Below are positions 53,501-62,810 of a stretch of 64,000 nt of DNA, in pieces. Source of the stretch: Apostichopus japonicus (taxonomy: Eukaryota > Echinodermata > Holothuroidea > Aspidochirotida > Stichopodidae); the NCBI RefSeq assembly GCF_037975245.1, contig NC_092568.1:40228631-40292630 (forward strand). Direction: 5' to 3'. Numbering within the stretch: the first letter of the stretch is position 1; every line of letters starts with the position of its first letter. The notes beneath the pieces are model-generated. The model was not told the DNA's origin, did not search any database, and worked only from the letters and a program-made list of their open reading frames with translations. The position numbers were made by a program, and so were the translations under genes.

Positions 53501-56500
53501 TTTGATGAGCAAAACTAATAAATATCATATATGTAGATATATGACAGCCTGTTTACACACTGTGGTATGTTTTGGCCTATCATGCTATCATGATCTGACC
53601 TCTAAAGTTAGAATAGGTCTATATGGAGTTTGAACTGTTAGATATTGGATCCAAATGATACCAAATATGACAAATCACAGACAAGCAATATTTCATAGCT
53701 TGTTTGGAGCTATGTAAAAATTATGTATTATTATTATTGTTATTCTCAGAGGTATCAATAACAGCAACTGAAAGGGTATTAAATTAGGGGAATGTCAGTT
53801 AAAAGTGAACTTTATACCTTTCACCAATTTTCATCTTTATGCAACTCTGTTTAATTCCTTTTCATATTTCCTTTTTCATATTTTTCACTAAATGTGAAAT
53901 TAAACACCTTATTAACTCTTCCGGCTTCACATACTGTAGTCTAACAATCAGGACTGGATTCATTAATCACCAATTAAGAGAGACTAATGGAAAACCATAT
54001 TAAGAACATCACATACCCAATCAAGTTAATCAACCGCATTAATATCAAACATACAAACCACAAGGGTGAATAAACTTCAATACAAATAACTTTACCCAAG
54101 AAGATAACAGAACTTCCAAAATCAGGCAATTAAAGCTCTCTACAGTTCTTTTATCTCCTCTTATCTGCTTCTTAAATTTCTTTTGTACCAGAGCAAAGCG
54201 ATTGTGGTCAATCTATCTGGAATTAATGACTCGTTCTGATATTAATACCATAACTATTGCTACGGGCTACCTGTTCTAACGGAATGTCTAGTTGATGAGC
54301 CGGGACCTGGTTTCCAGTTCTCTGGGATACAAACACTCTCTTGACCCCTGGACACTGATCCAGGGCAGCGTTGACTGTCTTCTTCAGCTCTATAAGTTTG
54401 CCTCCTCGGACTCCCTGGTCTGTGGTAATGATCGTCTCTGCACCAGCTACAGGACAAAAATCAAAATAATACAGTATTTCAAGAAATAAAGTGATTCAAA
54501 ATGATTTCTCATATCTGAAAGGGATTTACGATGATATTTCTTCAGTCAAGAACTTCATTTCTTGAACTTCATTAATTAATAAATCATAAAATAATTAATG
54601 TAAACCTGATGAGGTACACGTTTGGGTCAGGAGTCCTGATGAGGTCTTGTACACATTGGGGTCATGAGTCCTGAATGACTGCATTGCAGTTGTTATTGTT
54701 GAATAAATATACCATACTTTCAGTTACTTTAATTTGCATCTCATAAATGTTGAATTTCTTTAGTAATAAATTAAAATAAATAACACTAAATTGTTTGTAT
54801 CATTATTAATTTGTCAACCATTTCACATGCTGCTTGAATGAATGTATACATTAATCTGCTCCTTGACCATAAAATCAGAAGAAAAATTGATGCAAAATAG
54901 CGACAAAATTTCAAACTAACAGATATATTTTGTTTAAATTGTCCTTCTCTAAGAATAAAAATCTGTTCTCATTGTTAAGTATGTCTTGGTTTCTTGCCCA
55001 AGATAGCTTTGCCAGTTATCCAGTGCTGTTATTATTGGAATAGATAATAATGGATATTAATTATGCTACCACATAATGGTAATCAAATTTTAGAAATGAA
55101 ACCAGATGAATAATGTATTTTTAGTTTGATTTTATATTTTTATATTTACTCAAACAGCGATAAATGCTATCGTACATAGTAGAAGGCACCTGTTATATAC
55201 TATTAGTAACACTGTTATTCTAGAAGTAATACTATTACAAACTAGCAGTATAAACTAGAGGTAATACACTAATAGTATTGCACCAGTGTTATAATACTCG
55301 CATAAACTGGTAGTACAAAATAGTATTTTACAATTTAATACACTAGTATACTAGGAGCATAAACTAGTAGTATACACTACTAGTATTGTACAAGTATCAT
55401 AATACTAGCATAAACTGGTGGTACAAACTAGTATTATATACTAGCTGTAATACACTAGTATAATAGCAGCATAAACTAGCAGTATACACTACTAGTATTG
55501 TACAAGTATTATAATACTAGCATAAACTGGTGGTACAAACTAGTATTATATACTAGCTGTAATACACTAGTATAATAGCAGCATAAACTAGTAGTATACA
55601 CTACTAGTAATGTACAAGTATTATAATACTAGCATAAACTGGTGGTACAAACTAGTATTATATACTAGCTGTAATACACTAGTATAATAGCAGCATAAAC
55701 TAGTAGTATACACTACTAGTAATGTACAAGTATTATAATACTAGCATAAACTGGTAGTATACACTAGTATTATATACTAGCGGTAATACACTAGTATAAT
55801 AGCAGCATAAACTAGTAGTATACACTACTAGTAATGTACAAGTATTATAATACTAGCATAAACTGGTAGTATACACTAGTATTATATACTAGTGGTAATA
55901 CACTAGTATAATAGCAGCATAAACTAGTAGTATACACTACTAGTAATGTACAAGTATCATAATACTAGCATAAACTGGTGGTACAAACTAGTATTATATA
56001 CTAGTGGTAATACGCTAGTATAATAGCAGCATAAACTAATAGTATACACTACTAGTAATGTACAAGTATTATAATACTAGCATAAACTGGTGGTACAAAC
56101 TAGTATTATATACTAGCTGTAATACACTAGTATAATAGCAGCATAAACTAGTAGTATACACTACTAGTAATGTACAAGTATTATAATATACTAGCATAAA
56201 CTGGTGGTACAAACTAGTATTATTTACTAGCGGTAATACACTAGTATTATACTAGCAGTAACACATAATTAGCATTATATTTGCAAAATTAAGAAACCAT
56301 TGTACTCTTAAAGTAACATGCTTAATAGTATACACTAACAGTACACAACAGCTCATACACTGTACACAAGTAGTAATTTAACACTGAAGAAGGTACAGTA
56401 CTTGTCTTGTACTATTATCATACTAACACAATGCACAATGCAAAGTTTATTCACATGTACACATCATGTACAAATTAAAATTGTTGGTACAGTACATGTA

Positions 56501-59500
56501 CATAAAACAAGTTTTAAATGATTTATGCTAACAGAATAAAATTTGACAAAATTGATAAAACAATAAATTCAAGACAATGGACTAAACTGAAAGCAAGGAT
56601 ATGAGGATACCTTTCCACTTTGATAAACCATAGCCATACTGTACTTATAAAAGTGGACATTTGAGGAAATTGATAGGTGGTAGCGGTAATTCTTTGATCT
56701 CAATTTCAGTTAACATGACAGTAAATTAATGCCGTCTGCAAACCCCTGTAACTACTGTTTTCCTACCTAAGAAAAGGAATACAATCATTTGAACATGTAG
56801 ATACTGAAATTTTCTTAATCCAAATATGATTTATTGATATTATAACCAACTAAGAGGAAAATAGCTGGATAAAGAAAGTAATAGAAAAAAAGAAACTTAA
56901 AAATTGGAAGAAACACTGCTTAATTTATAATATAAAGGCTCAGTCAATTTCTCTGTAATAAACTGTTGATTTGTAATCAAATTTTCTGTATTCCAGTATA
57001 CTTTCAAGTACTTGGTTATGGTACCAGGTTCCACCAAATTCCATGGCGTTGTAAACATGGTGAGATTTACTTTGATATTCCCACTCGTTAGTATAAAAAA
57101 CGACTTACAGCATAAATAAGAAATGGTGGGAGGTGTTTGGGTCAAGGGCGGGATTGGTGACAAGTTGACTGATTTAGCAATCAGCCACTTTTTGAAGTAC
57201 TGTATATAAAACAAACCTAAACAAACAAAAAACTGAGTTCATCTAGATACTGTGAAGAATTTTCTAGTATTACTTCAATATTTGATAGATTAAACATATA
57301 CAAAGCAATTACTTCAGTTTTAAACAATTGAAGACTCATCACTCACAGGTTACAAAATCTGCAAAATCACCTGTTTTCTTATAAACAAGATTGGCACGAG
57401 GTTCACAAATTAATGGAGTGCATAATCATCATCAAAATTATAATGAAAACACAAAAAAAGATTTCAGGGACCTGTTGAATGAATAACAATTGCCAAGGTC
57501 ATAAAAAAAGTAACACAATCAGTCTCCTTGACTCCTTCATAAGAAGCTGTTCATTGGTTAAAGGGATTCAATACCTCATCAAAACCCATTTATCCAGCAG
57601 AATATTTGGGCATTAACATTACTTATGCCTGAAGTTTGCTGCTACATATTGATCATTATAAAGATAACAGTAATAACATAATGAAAGGAACTTTCATGTG
57701 CCTTGTTTAACATTAATATGTAACATCTCTCTACCATGACTGACTTGACAATAATGTTGCAAGACCAGATCGATATAAGTCATGAAAACAATCAATATGG
57801 CTGCTTGCCAAGTAAAATGCAGGTAGTATGTAGGTTGTAAAATGTAGGTGGCAAAATGTAGGTGGTAAAATGTTGGTAGTCTGTGTGGAGGCCGCCATTT
57901 ACTGCTTTAATGTGGAACATGTGGGTGTAATAAAGGACCTCTTTAGTCCAGCAGTGACGAGGCGATCCTGGAAAGCTATTCAACAGGCAACTGCTTCAGT
58001 CCCAGAAAACATGGTTCCCACTGGCAAATAAAAAAAGTCTGTCTTATATGAGTACTCATCTTCGGAGCCATCATTTACCAATTTTTAAGAATGAAATCGA
58101 CAGAAACACGCACTTAATAATAGCCAAAAAGAAAAACATGAGGCTCTAATATAAGTCAATGGTGTACTTTGCTTTGGTCTGCAACTATGTATGTATATAT
58201 ATATGTATGTATATTAGATCCTCCTGCAAGCAGGAACTCGCGAAGAAGCCTCATTGGCTTATCAAAGCCGCAAGCTGACCGAAGTCAGTCTCTTACATTC
58301 ATATTTAACGTCCATGATTATGAATTGTCAATAACTCTGTAACTGGACGACATACATTAATCTTGGAGTGACTTGAACCGGGACCTTATGATTGAAAGGC
58401 ACCGTCGTTAACCACTGAGCTAACACTCCAACACTCCAAAACTATGAAATTGATCTCATATATAATTGGATACACCATAATATAAGACTTGCATGGAGTT
58501 ACAACCATTTAGCAAAACCAATCTGGAGATTGTCATTCTGCTAAATATTATAAATCTGTTTAAATTCAAAAGTTCAAACAACAACATTCACTCTCGCTCT
58601 TTGAAATTTTTCGTGGCAGAAGAAATAAAATACAACAAACTGCTTTTAGGGGCTAATTAGAAAATACTGTGGCAATAATATATATGGCTCTTGTAGGCTC
58701 ATTAATATTGTCTACAAACAAGCTAGAATGCCCAATAATGGTCAGCCATGCTCCAATACACACCATGCAGTTTACATTCCCTTCCCCACCAAACCCAAAC
58801 CCCCACTCATTAGAAAAAAAAGAAACATTCACAGAGACATGTGTCCAGCTAAAGATCCGGGTCAGAATTTCTGAGTAATTCGACTAATTTTCCAGGTATT
58901 CTGGCCAGCTAAACTTTGGGCCACTACTCGTGACCATGCATGGAAGGTCATCAGAATTGGTGCCAAAAATGCTAGTAAATCAATTAATGGTCACCCATTT
59001 CATGGTGCAACCCGCAAACTATACACTGAAATTTCTATTTTAAAACTCTTCCATGTCTGGAAAATAATTTGGAACGACCAAAATTTCAAATTTCAATTTT
59101 AAAATATTTAGCCATTTTCAACATGTTCAAATGTGGTGTCACTATTGGTGACATTTTAATTTAATATTCCATCTTTTAAAAGAAAAAAATATTCAATACA
59201 TGAACTGAGGAGCAGGGAGTGAAACAAGTTTTGCTTTATTACAACAATTATCTTCCACAACTTTATAAAGTTTTTCACAATACTAGAACTAAATATTAAA
59301 ATATCAGATCAAAATTGCTCCAATTCGCTCACTTAATATAATTTCAGAGGAAATATATCGGTCGACAAAGCAAGAGTTGAAGTATCTTGAGCAAAGCTGC
59401 AAGTACAAGTGCCCCTAATTAGTCATCCACAGGAAAACAATTGATATGGAATGACACACCTTAATCAAACACCAACCATCAAATGGCTGTCCTCCTAACT

Positions 59501-62500
59501 AATTGTATTATCCATTGAATATTTTTAAACACACTTGGTTTAACAGACCTCAACGAATTGCTTTGTTCAATTGAACTCTGCTTACGTCAGAGACGAACCT
59601 TTCAAGTGATTGGCATTGAAATGTAGGTGTTAGTTTCAATATATTTCAAGGTAAAAGTCAAAAAAGAAAAACAAAGACAGCCAAAAAACATCCTTTTTGA
59701 CAGTCATATCAAATAAATCTGTTTATATACTATTGTCATGGCAACCAAGCAGATTTTTATCATTTCCAAAAGCATGAGTTCAAACTTAATGCTATCATAA
59801 AACTCGGGGAACTGTGTGAACTACATCATTTGAACAGGAATGTTTTTGATTTTTTCAATCAGTCTGAAAACTATGACAATTTTATTGAATATGCTGCACC
59901 AGTTTTTGGTGTCAAAACCTCAAACCCTGACCTCATTTTACCAATTTACACGATAAAATAATGAATAACGTTGAACAGAAATGAGACAGCAGTTTATTTC
60001 TGAGAACACCCAACTGAGAACATCCAACTGAGAACAGACTTATATCTTAAACTATTAGTAACCGACTATAAATTTTTAACAATTATAACATTTTTCACAT
60101 ATCAAATGCAAAATGGTAAACTTTTAAACTTCTGAGCGTTTTCCTTTTTTTTTCTTTTTTCCATTTCATGTGTGTTTTTTGTTTTAAATGATTTGAAATG
60201 AAGGTTTAAAGATCAAGATAAAGGACTACATGTTTATGGGGATATTAGCATAAAAAAGATCATCAAATTTAATTTTTAAAGTTGCTTATTATATCCTTCT
60301 TTTTGCAATTAACCGTACCTCTTTGAGATTTCAACAAGGGAAAGGCTTCTGGCAAACCATTGAAAATATTAATGGATGAAATTTGATGACTTTCACCTCA
60401 GGTAAATTTACACATTTGATGCATTCTCCATGAGCAAACAAAAAGTGTTGAGTATTCTTACACAAGGTATGACATATCAGATCTTCTGAAAGTTCTGAAC
60501 GAAATAACTAGCAATTCGACAAAGCAGCACTCTAGTCTCTTGAAGATTTTGAAGAGCTACCTGAACAGTAAATGTGTGTTTTTGATTGTTTATGTGTCTT
60601 CGTCACTGTTAATACTGGTGACGTACCCAGGATTTCCAATTCATTCTCTGAATTAATTGGTTACATATTTTGTAAATTCATTAATTTCTTACTGCAGTAA
60701 GTAAAGTGTATATGCAGTTATTTTTGAGTTTGATGTATGAGACCATTCTGCAATTTGCTTTCAGGACAATAGATATACACTGAACTAAGTCAAATTGCTT
60801 AAAAAAAAGGGGGGAAAGGGGGGGGGGGGGGTTTCATCCAAACTTACAGATTTCTGCTGGCATCAACTGTATGTTGAGTCTGCTGTGAGTGATGTGAGTA
60901 ATTACTGTACTGAACAATGTCATTAGTTACACTTACAGGAGGTAAATAAAAATCTTGTTCCATTTGGGAAATATCCTGTGTAGTTCAAAGGTCATATCCG
61001 GGAACTATCAGTCGGTGAATAAGTGATGTGTCACAGAGCGACTAGGATATGAAACTGTTCACCTTTTCACATATTTTCCATTTCCTATTTTTCAAGTGTA
61101 GAAATTTAAATGTTTACACTGACACAAATGTCATCATTACGTCATGAATGCAAACAGTTTCAATATTTTAGATTCAGCATCTACAAAACCCATGTCCACT
61201 ACAGAAAATAAATATATTAAGAAATACAGCAAAACTTGCAACACTGAAGGACATGTGGCTCGAGACGATGATGATAAATTTATTCGATTCTGCAAGCTCA
61301 AGAGTGAAGGAAGATCAACCCTGTGATTTCCCAAAGGAAGTATGATGTTTCCTTATCTGTTTTCAGAAAGTTGTTCATAATGGTATATCTCTGTCACAAA
61401 GACCAGTAATGTTTGTGACTCCTTTTTTAGGTTTTCCAAACAAAAGCACAAGAGATCTCTATGATCCCATAGAAATCTCTATGCTCCTGGAGAGATAACT
61501 ATGATCCCCGAGAGATCTCTATGATCCCAAGAGATCTCTATGATCCCCAAGAGATCTCTATGACCTCCAAGAGAACTCATTGATCCCCAAGAGATCTCTA
61601 TGGTCCCAAGTGATCCCTATGATCCCGAGATATCTCTACGATCCCTGAGAGATCTCTATTATCCCGAGAGATCTCTATGATCCACAAAAATCTCTATTAT
61701 CTCCAAGAGATATCTATGATCTCCAAGATAACTCATTGATCCCCCAGAGATCTCTATGGTCCCCGAGAGATCTCTATGCTCCCGGAGAGATATCTATGAT
61801 CCTCGAGAGAGATCTCTATGCACCCCAGAGATCTCTATGATCTCCCAGAGGTTTCTATGATCCGCGAGAGATCTCTATGATACCAGAGAGATCTCTATGA
61901 TCTCCCAAAGATCTCTATGCTCCCTGAGAGATCTCTATGAACTCCCCAGATCTCTTTGATCCCAGAGAGATCTCTATGAACCCAGAGAGATCTCTATGAA
62001 CCCAGAGAGATCTCTATGCTCCCAGAGAGATCTCTATGATCTTCCAGAGATATCTATGATCCCTGAGAGATCTTTATGGTCCCGGGAGATCCCTATGGTC
62101 CCTGAGAGAACTCATTGATCCCCGAGATCCCCGATGATCCCCGAGAGATCTCTATGAACCCAGAGAGATCTCTATGATCCCAGAGAGATCTCTGTGGTCC
62201 CTGAGAGATCTCTCCAGAGATTTCTAAGATCTCCCAGAGGTCTCTAAGATCCCAGAGAGATCTCTATAATCCCAGAGAGATCTCTATGACCTCCAATAGA
62301 ACTCATTGATCCCCAAGAGATCTCTACAGTATGATCTCCAAGAGATCTCTATGATCCCCGAGAGAACTCTATGATCTCCAATAGAACTCATTGATCCCCA
62401 AGAGATCTCTATGATCTCCGAGAGATCTCTATGATCCCCGAGAGAACTCTATGATCTGCAAGAGAACTCATTGATCCCTAAGAGAACTCTATGATCCCTA

Positions 62501-62810
62501 AGAGAAATCCATGATCCCAGAGAGATCTCTGTGATCTCTAAAGATTACTGGACTTACAATTGGCAGTGTATTGTATTAATGCTAATGAGGGTTTTGTATG
62601 TGGGTATAAGCCTTTCCTTCTTGCTGTATTCTGATGTTATCCTTTCTTTCTGTTGGGATAAGCAGGGGAAGGGGTAGCAGCTTGTCTCAGTGTAGATGAC
62701 ATTCAGTTATTCATCGCATCAATCATTTGTTTTATAATTACTTGTGATCTCACTTACCGTCCCTTATTCTACTACCTAGAGCATCAGCACTGAATCCGGC
62801 AAAGACCACA
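35348..62810 (-). CDS. ACSS1: Acetyl-CoA synthetase, mitochondrial type (C-terminal 12 exons)
   Basis: This gene makes acetyl-CoA from acetate, CoA and ATP through an acetyl-adenylate. Animal ACSS1 acts in the mitochondrial matrix. Twelve exons (62810-62758, 54446-54271, 53126-52974, 50556-50409, 49706-49569, 48585-48493, 45843-45734, 41069-40943, 40357-40230, 38838-38775, 36471-36350, 35515-35348) join with matching phase into 492 residues plus stop. Adenylate-forming motifs appear in order: [10 protein letters not shown] (about residues 103-112), DTWWQTETG (about 248-256), YYSTGDG (334-340), [16 protein letters not shown] (353-368) and [11 protein letters not shown] (443-453). The wording matches ACSS1 rather than cytosolic ACSS2 (for example [24 protein letters not shown]). 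The roughly 195 N-terminal residues and the targeting peptide lie beyond 64 kb. In the family, the lysine of the last motif is controlled by acetylation. Introns hold large minisatellites. The ortholog call is from memory of the family, not from a search. Confidence 0.93.
35832..36349 (-). repeat. Minisatellite built from ACSS1 exon k end and its donor
   Basis: About nine extra copies of a 53-55-bp unit follow the true donor. Read on the minus strand, each carries an exon-like end (CCTGAAGTTGTACTG) followed by GTAAGT or a mutated form and then GCATGGAGGCTGTCAG. The copy next to the real site is exactly 54 nt long and open, so use of its donor would add [18 protein letters not shown] in frame. 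The next unit is 53 nt and would shift the frame. Several copies keep a perfect GTAAGT. Confidence 0.93.
36350..36471 (-). CDS. ACSS1: ACSS1-like exon k (122 nt)
   Basis: ATTGCAG acceptor, donor GTAAGT at 36349. It encodes [20 protein letters not shown] followed by [20 protein letters not shown], ending at a codon boundary. The last bases and the donor seed the 53-55-bp minisatellite that follows. Confidence 0.95.
36472..38774. other. ACSS1-like intron, with a possible MITE at 37895-38127
   Basis: Mostly unremarkable. The segment 37895-38127 begins CAGTGCCG and ends GCCACTG, a hAT-like pair of ends, but the flanking 8-mers match at only 5 of 8 positions. It may be an old copy. The short open frames here are not coding. 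Confidence 0.35.
38775..38838 (-). CDS. ACSS1: ACSS1-like exon j (64 nt)
   Basis: TTTCTAG acceptor, donor GTAAAG. It encodes [20 protein letters not shown] and E, the start of the C-terminal small domain, and ends with one base of a Gly codon. It is too short to stand out as an open frame. Confidence 0.94.
38839..40055. other. ACSS1-like intron, nothing certain
   Basis: No gene. The sequence at about 39960-40055 (GCCCTTGCGGGCC, CGCTTAAGCG) leading into the ATT repeat looks like the tail of a retroelement, but I cannot name it. Confidence 0.35.
40056..40078. repeat. (ATT)n microsatellite
   Basis: A short run of ATT/TTA repeats at the end of a possible retroelement tail. Confidence 0.85.
40091..40229 (-). 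repeat. Duplicated exon i end plus donor (two extra copies)
   Basis: On the minus strand, the end of exon i (GCAGAGGTGGAAGATGCAATG) and its donor with following bases (GTAAGATATTCACATGTG) recur at 40202-40161 and, more diverged, at 40129-40091. The decoy exon ends would fall at 40181 and 40109, 49 and 121 nt beyond the real one. Both would shift the frame. Confidence 0.9.
40230..40357 (-). CDS. ACSS1: ACSS1-like exon i (128 nt)
   Basis: Acceptor ATATTAG, donor GTAAGA at 40229. It encodes [20 protein letters not shown] followed by [20 protein letters not shown] and AM, covering the aspartate that contacts the ribose and the hinge between the large and small domains. The exon end and donor are copied twice just downstream. 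Confidence 0.97.
40943..41069 (-). CDS. ACSS1: ACSS1-like exon h (127 nt)
   Basis: CTCCATAG acceptor, donor GTGAGG. It encodes [20 protein letters not shown] followed by [20 protein letters not shown] and FP, the segment leading to the hinge. It has no open-frame call of its own because upstream stops lie close by, but phase and family similarity are exact. Confidence 0.94.
41455..41585. repeat. 41-bp minisatellite, small left block
   Basis: About three copies of the unit seen at 44.5-45.7 kb (CTACAATAGATACCACACAA, then TCTGGAGACTATATAGG). The last copy, with CTAAAATAG, matches the first copy of the main block at 44518, as if one array had been split. Confidence 0.85.
42096..42835. repeat. 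Inverted-repeat element of (GTCCAAAAAAATT)-type low-complexity DNA
   Basis: The arms TACGTTCCGACAATTGTTTT (42103 onward) and the near complement at about 42801-42830 (AAATTGTCGGAAC) bracket about 700 bp of degenerate repeats of the form GGGTCCAAAAAAATTGAGTC. The left half is largely the complement of the right half, so the strand could fold on itself. Overlapping open frames on both strands are artefacts of this composition. Confidence 0.7.
44203..44505. repeat. Cluster of CACGATA/TATCGTG motifs
   Basis: About 15 dispersed copies of CACGATA-like words in both orientations (for example CACGATATAACGTG and TATCGTGGTAGCGTG), making many small imperfect palindromes. Not a regular tandem repeat. 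Function unknown. Confidence 0.7.
44516..45715. repeat. 41/43-bp minisatellite, about 29 copies
   Basis: Units of AGCTACAATAGATACCACAC plus AAACATCATGGAGACTATAT alternate with a form two bases longer (GGATAT in place of TATAT, with CATTATGG), giving a higher-order pattern. It lies in the intron directly after the exon g donor. Confidence 0.95.
45734..45843 (-). CDS. ACSS1: ACSS1-like exon g (110 nt)
   Basis: CCTCCAG acceptor, donor GTAAAT. It completes the ETG of the substrate-binding motif and encodes [20 protein letters not shown] and [17 protein letters not shown] 41-bp minisatellite starts about 20 bp past the donor. Confidence 0.95.
45844..48492. other. ACSS1-like intron, nothing recognised
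   Basis: About 2.6 kb of AT-rich intron with no tandem structure except a small TATATATA patch near 48277. Short open frames (46875-47066, 47582-47791, 47931-48185) have no domains. Confidence 0.5.
48493..48585 (-). CDS. ACSS1: ACSS1-like exon f (93 nt)
   Basis: TTTTAG acceptor, donor GTAAGA. It encodes [20 protein letters not shown] and [10 protein letters not shown]. The conserved TWWQTETG motif is split between this exon and the next. Confidence 0.95.
48710..48990. repeat. Tandem repeat, ~63-bp unit in ~123-bp dimers
   Basis: Repeated GATACATGAAATGCCATA, GTGTGACTATACTGTAGGAC and GGACTATTATACAATCCT segments in the intron between exons e and f. About four to five units. Confidence 0.8.
49569..49706 (-). 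CDS. ACSS1: ACSS1-like exon e (138 nt)
   Basis: TTTGTAG acceptor, donor GTAAGT at 49568. It encodes [20 protein letters not shown] and [13 protein letters not shown], with split codons at both ends. The [10 protein letters not shown] string is typical of ACSS1. Confidence 0.96.
49707..50408. other. ACSS1-like intron, nothing recognised
   Basis: A 702-bp intron between exons d and e. Overlapping open frames on both strands at about 49.8-50.3 kb have no recognisable domain. Confidence 0.5.
50409..50556 (-). CDS. ACSS1: ACSS1-like exon d (148 nt)
   Basis: TTTTTTGTCAG acceptor, donor GTTAGT. It encodes [18 protein letters not shown] followed by [16 protein letters not shown], the conserved acetate/adenylate pocket region, and ends in the first base of a split Gly codon. 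Confidence 0.96.
50557..51260. other. ACSS1-like intron, nothing recognised
   Basis: Unremarkable sequence between the exon d acceptor and the start of the exon-derived repeats. Confidence 0.5.
51290..52310 (-). repeat. Degenerate repeats carrying the ACSS1 exon c end, ~58-bp units
   Basis: More than a dozen units contain CATCATAGCATGTAGTA (the complement of the exon c end CTACATGCTATGATGG) joined to CACTATATAGCATCACATTC. The exon-derived word is clear in most copies, while the donor part is lost in most of them. These look like older offspring of the same seed as the adjacent 147-bp array. Confidence 0.85.
52311..52973 (-). repeat. 147-bp repeats containing exon c end plus donor
   Basis: Four extra copies (exon-like ends at about 52848, 52701, 52559 and 52412; spacing 126-147 bp) repeat CTACATGCTATGATGGCACA plus CAAG and donor GTAACTTGACCC next to the true exon c. 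Each unit also has a second, altered exon-like word (GCTATGACAGCACAC). The copies lack an acceptor, so they could act only as decoy donors. Confidence 0.92.
52974..53126 (-). CDS. ACSS1: ACSS1-like exon c (153 nt)
   Basis: In phase at both ends, 51 codons. It carries the ATP-binding glycine/serine-rich loop ([12 protein letters not shown]) and ends [15 protein letters not shown]. Donor GTAACT at 52973. The last 25 nt of the exon with the donor are repeated many times downstream in the intron. Confidence 0.95.
53345..53416. repeat. 9-bp repeat (TCCAAATCC)n
   Basis: About seven imperfect copies. They give an artefactual Glu/Asp/Leu repeat frame on the minus strand. Confidence 0.9.
53417..54270. 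other. ACSS1-like intron, nothing recognised
   Basis: Plain AT-rich sequence between the 9-bp repeat and exon b. Confidence 0.5.
54271..54446 (-). CDS. ACSS1: ACSS1-like exon b (176 nt)
   Basis: Acceptor TGTAG, donor GTAGCC (weak). It encodes residues 19-76, including [16 protein letters not shown] and ending LDIPLEQ, the less conserved linker before the nucleotide-binding loop. It is preceded by an 8.3-kb intron rich in repeats. A plus-strand and a second minus-strand open frame over this exon are shadows. Confidence 0.93.
54605..54690. repeat. Short direct duplication, about 45 bp
   Basis: Two copies of CTGATGAGGT...TACAC.TTGGGTCA.GAGTCCTGA. Confidence 0.7.
55190..56266. repeat. ~112-bp ACTAGTA-rich minisatellite
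   Basis: About eight to nine copies of a unit with AATACTAGCATAAACTGG, TACAAACTAGTATTATATAC and CACTAGTATAATAGCAGCAT. The words ACTAGT, TAGTA and TACTA recur in both orientations, so single strands can fold extensively. Confidence 0.93.
56267..58200. other. ACSS1-like intron; short GTAGGT repeats only
   Basis: Nothing recognised apart from three to four short AAAATGTAGGTGG copies at about 57820-57885. The open frame at 56897-57214 has no domain. Confidence 0.5.
58203..58430 (-). mobile_element. tRNA-derived SINE
   Basis: On the minus strand the head (58430 to about 58365) reads like a tRNA: TTAGCTCAGTGGTTAA as the A box and GGTTCAAGTCACTCC as the B box with acceptor-like end. These are the internal promoter boxes of RNA polymerase III. 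A tRNA-unrelated body follows, ending near GCAGGAGGATCTAATATACA and a TA/TG-rich tail. The anticodon region is degenerate, so it is not a working tRNA. Dead or passive copies of this kind are normal in introns. Confidence 0.85.
58440..61440. other. ACSS1-like intron, nothing certain
   Basis: No gene is seen. It contains a G-rich run at about 60810-60830 and small direct repeats near 60000-60030 (AACTGAGAACA). The two overlapping ~60-codon frames at 61137-61334 are on opposite strands and have no domains. Confidence 0.45.
61450..62545. repeat. ~17-19-bp minisatellite (GAGAGATCTCTATGATCCC)
   Basis: About 60 imperfect units with the palindromic core AGAGATCTCT. Variants (CTCCAAGAGAACTCATTGAT, GCTCCC) recur in blocks, showing local duplication. 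It ends about 210 bp short of exon a. Confidence 0.95.
62758..62810 (-). CDS. ACSS1: ACSS1-like exon a (53 nt)
   Basis: TTTCAG acceptor at 62811-62816, donor GTAAGT at 62757. It enters with the last base of a split codon and encodes [17 protein letters not shown], the conserved 'FAGFS' helix region, leaving one base of the next codon. It is the first exon present; I saw no earlier exon between it and the window edge. Confidence 0.9.
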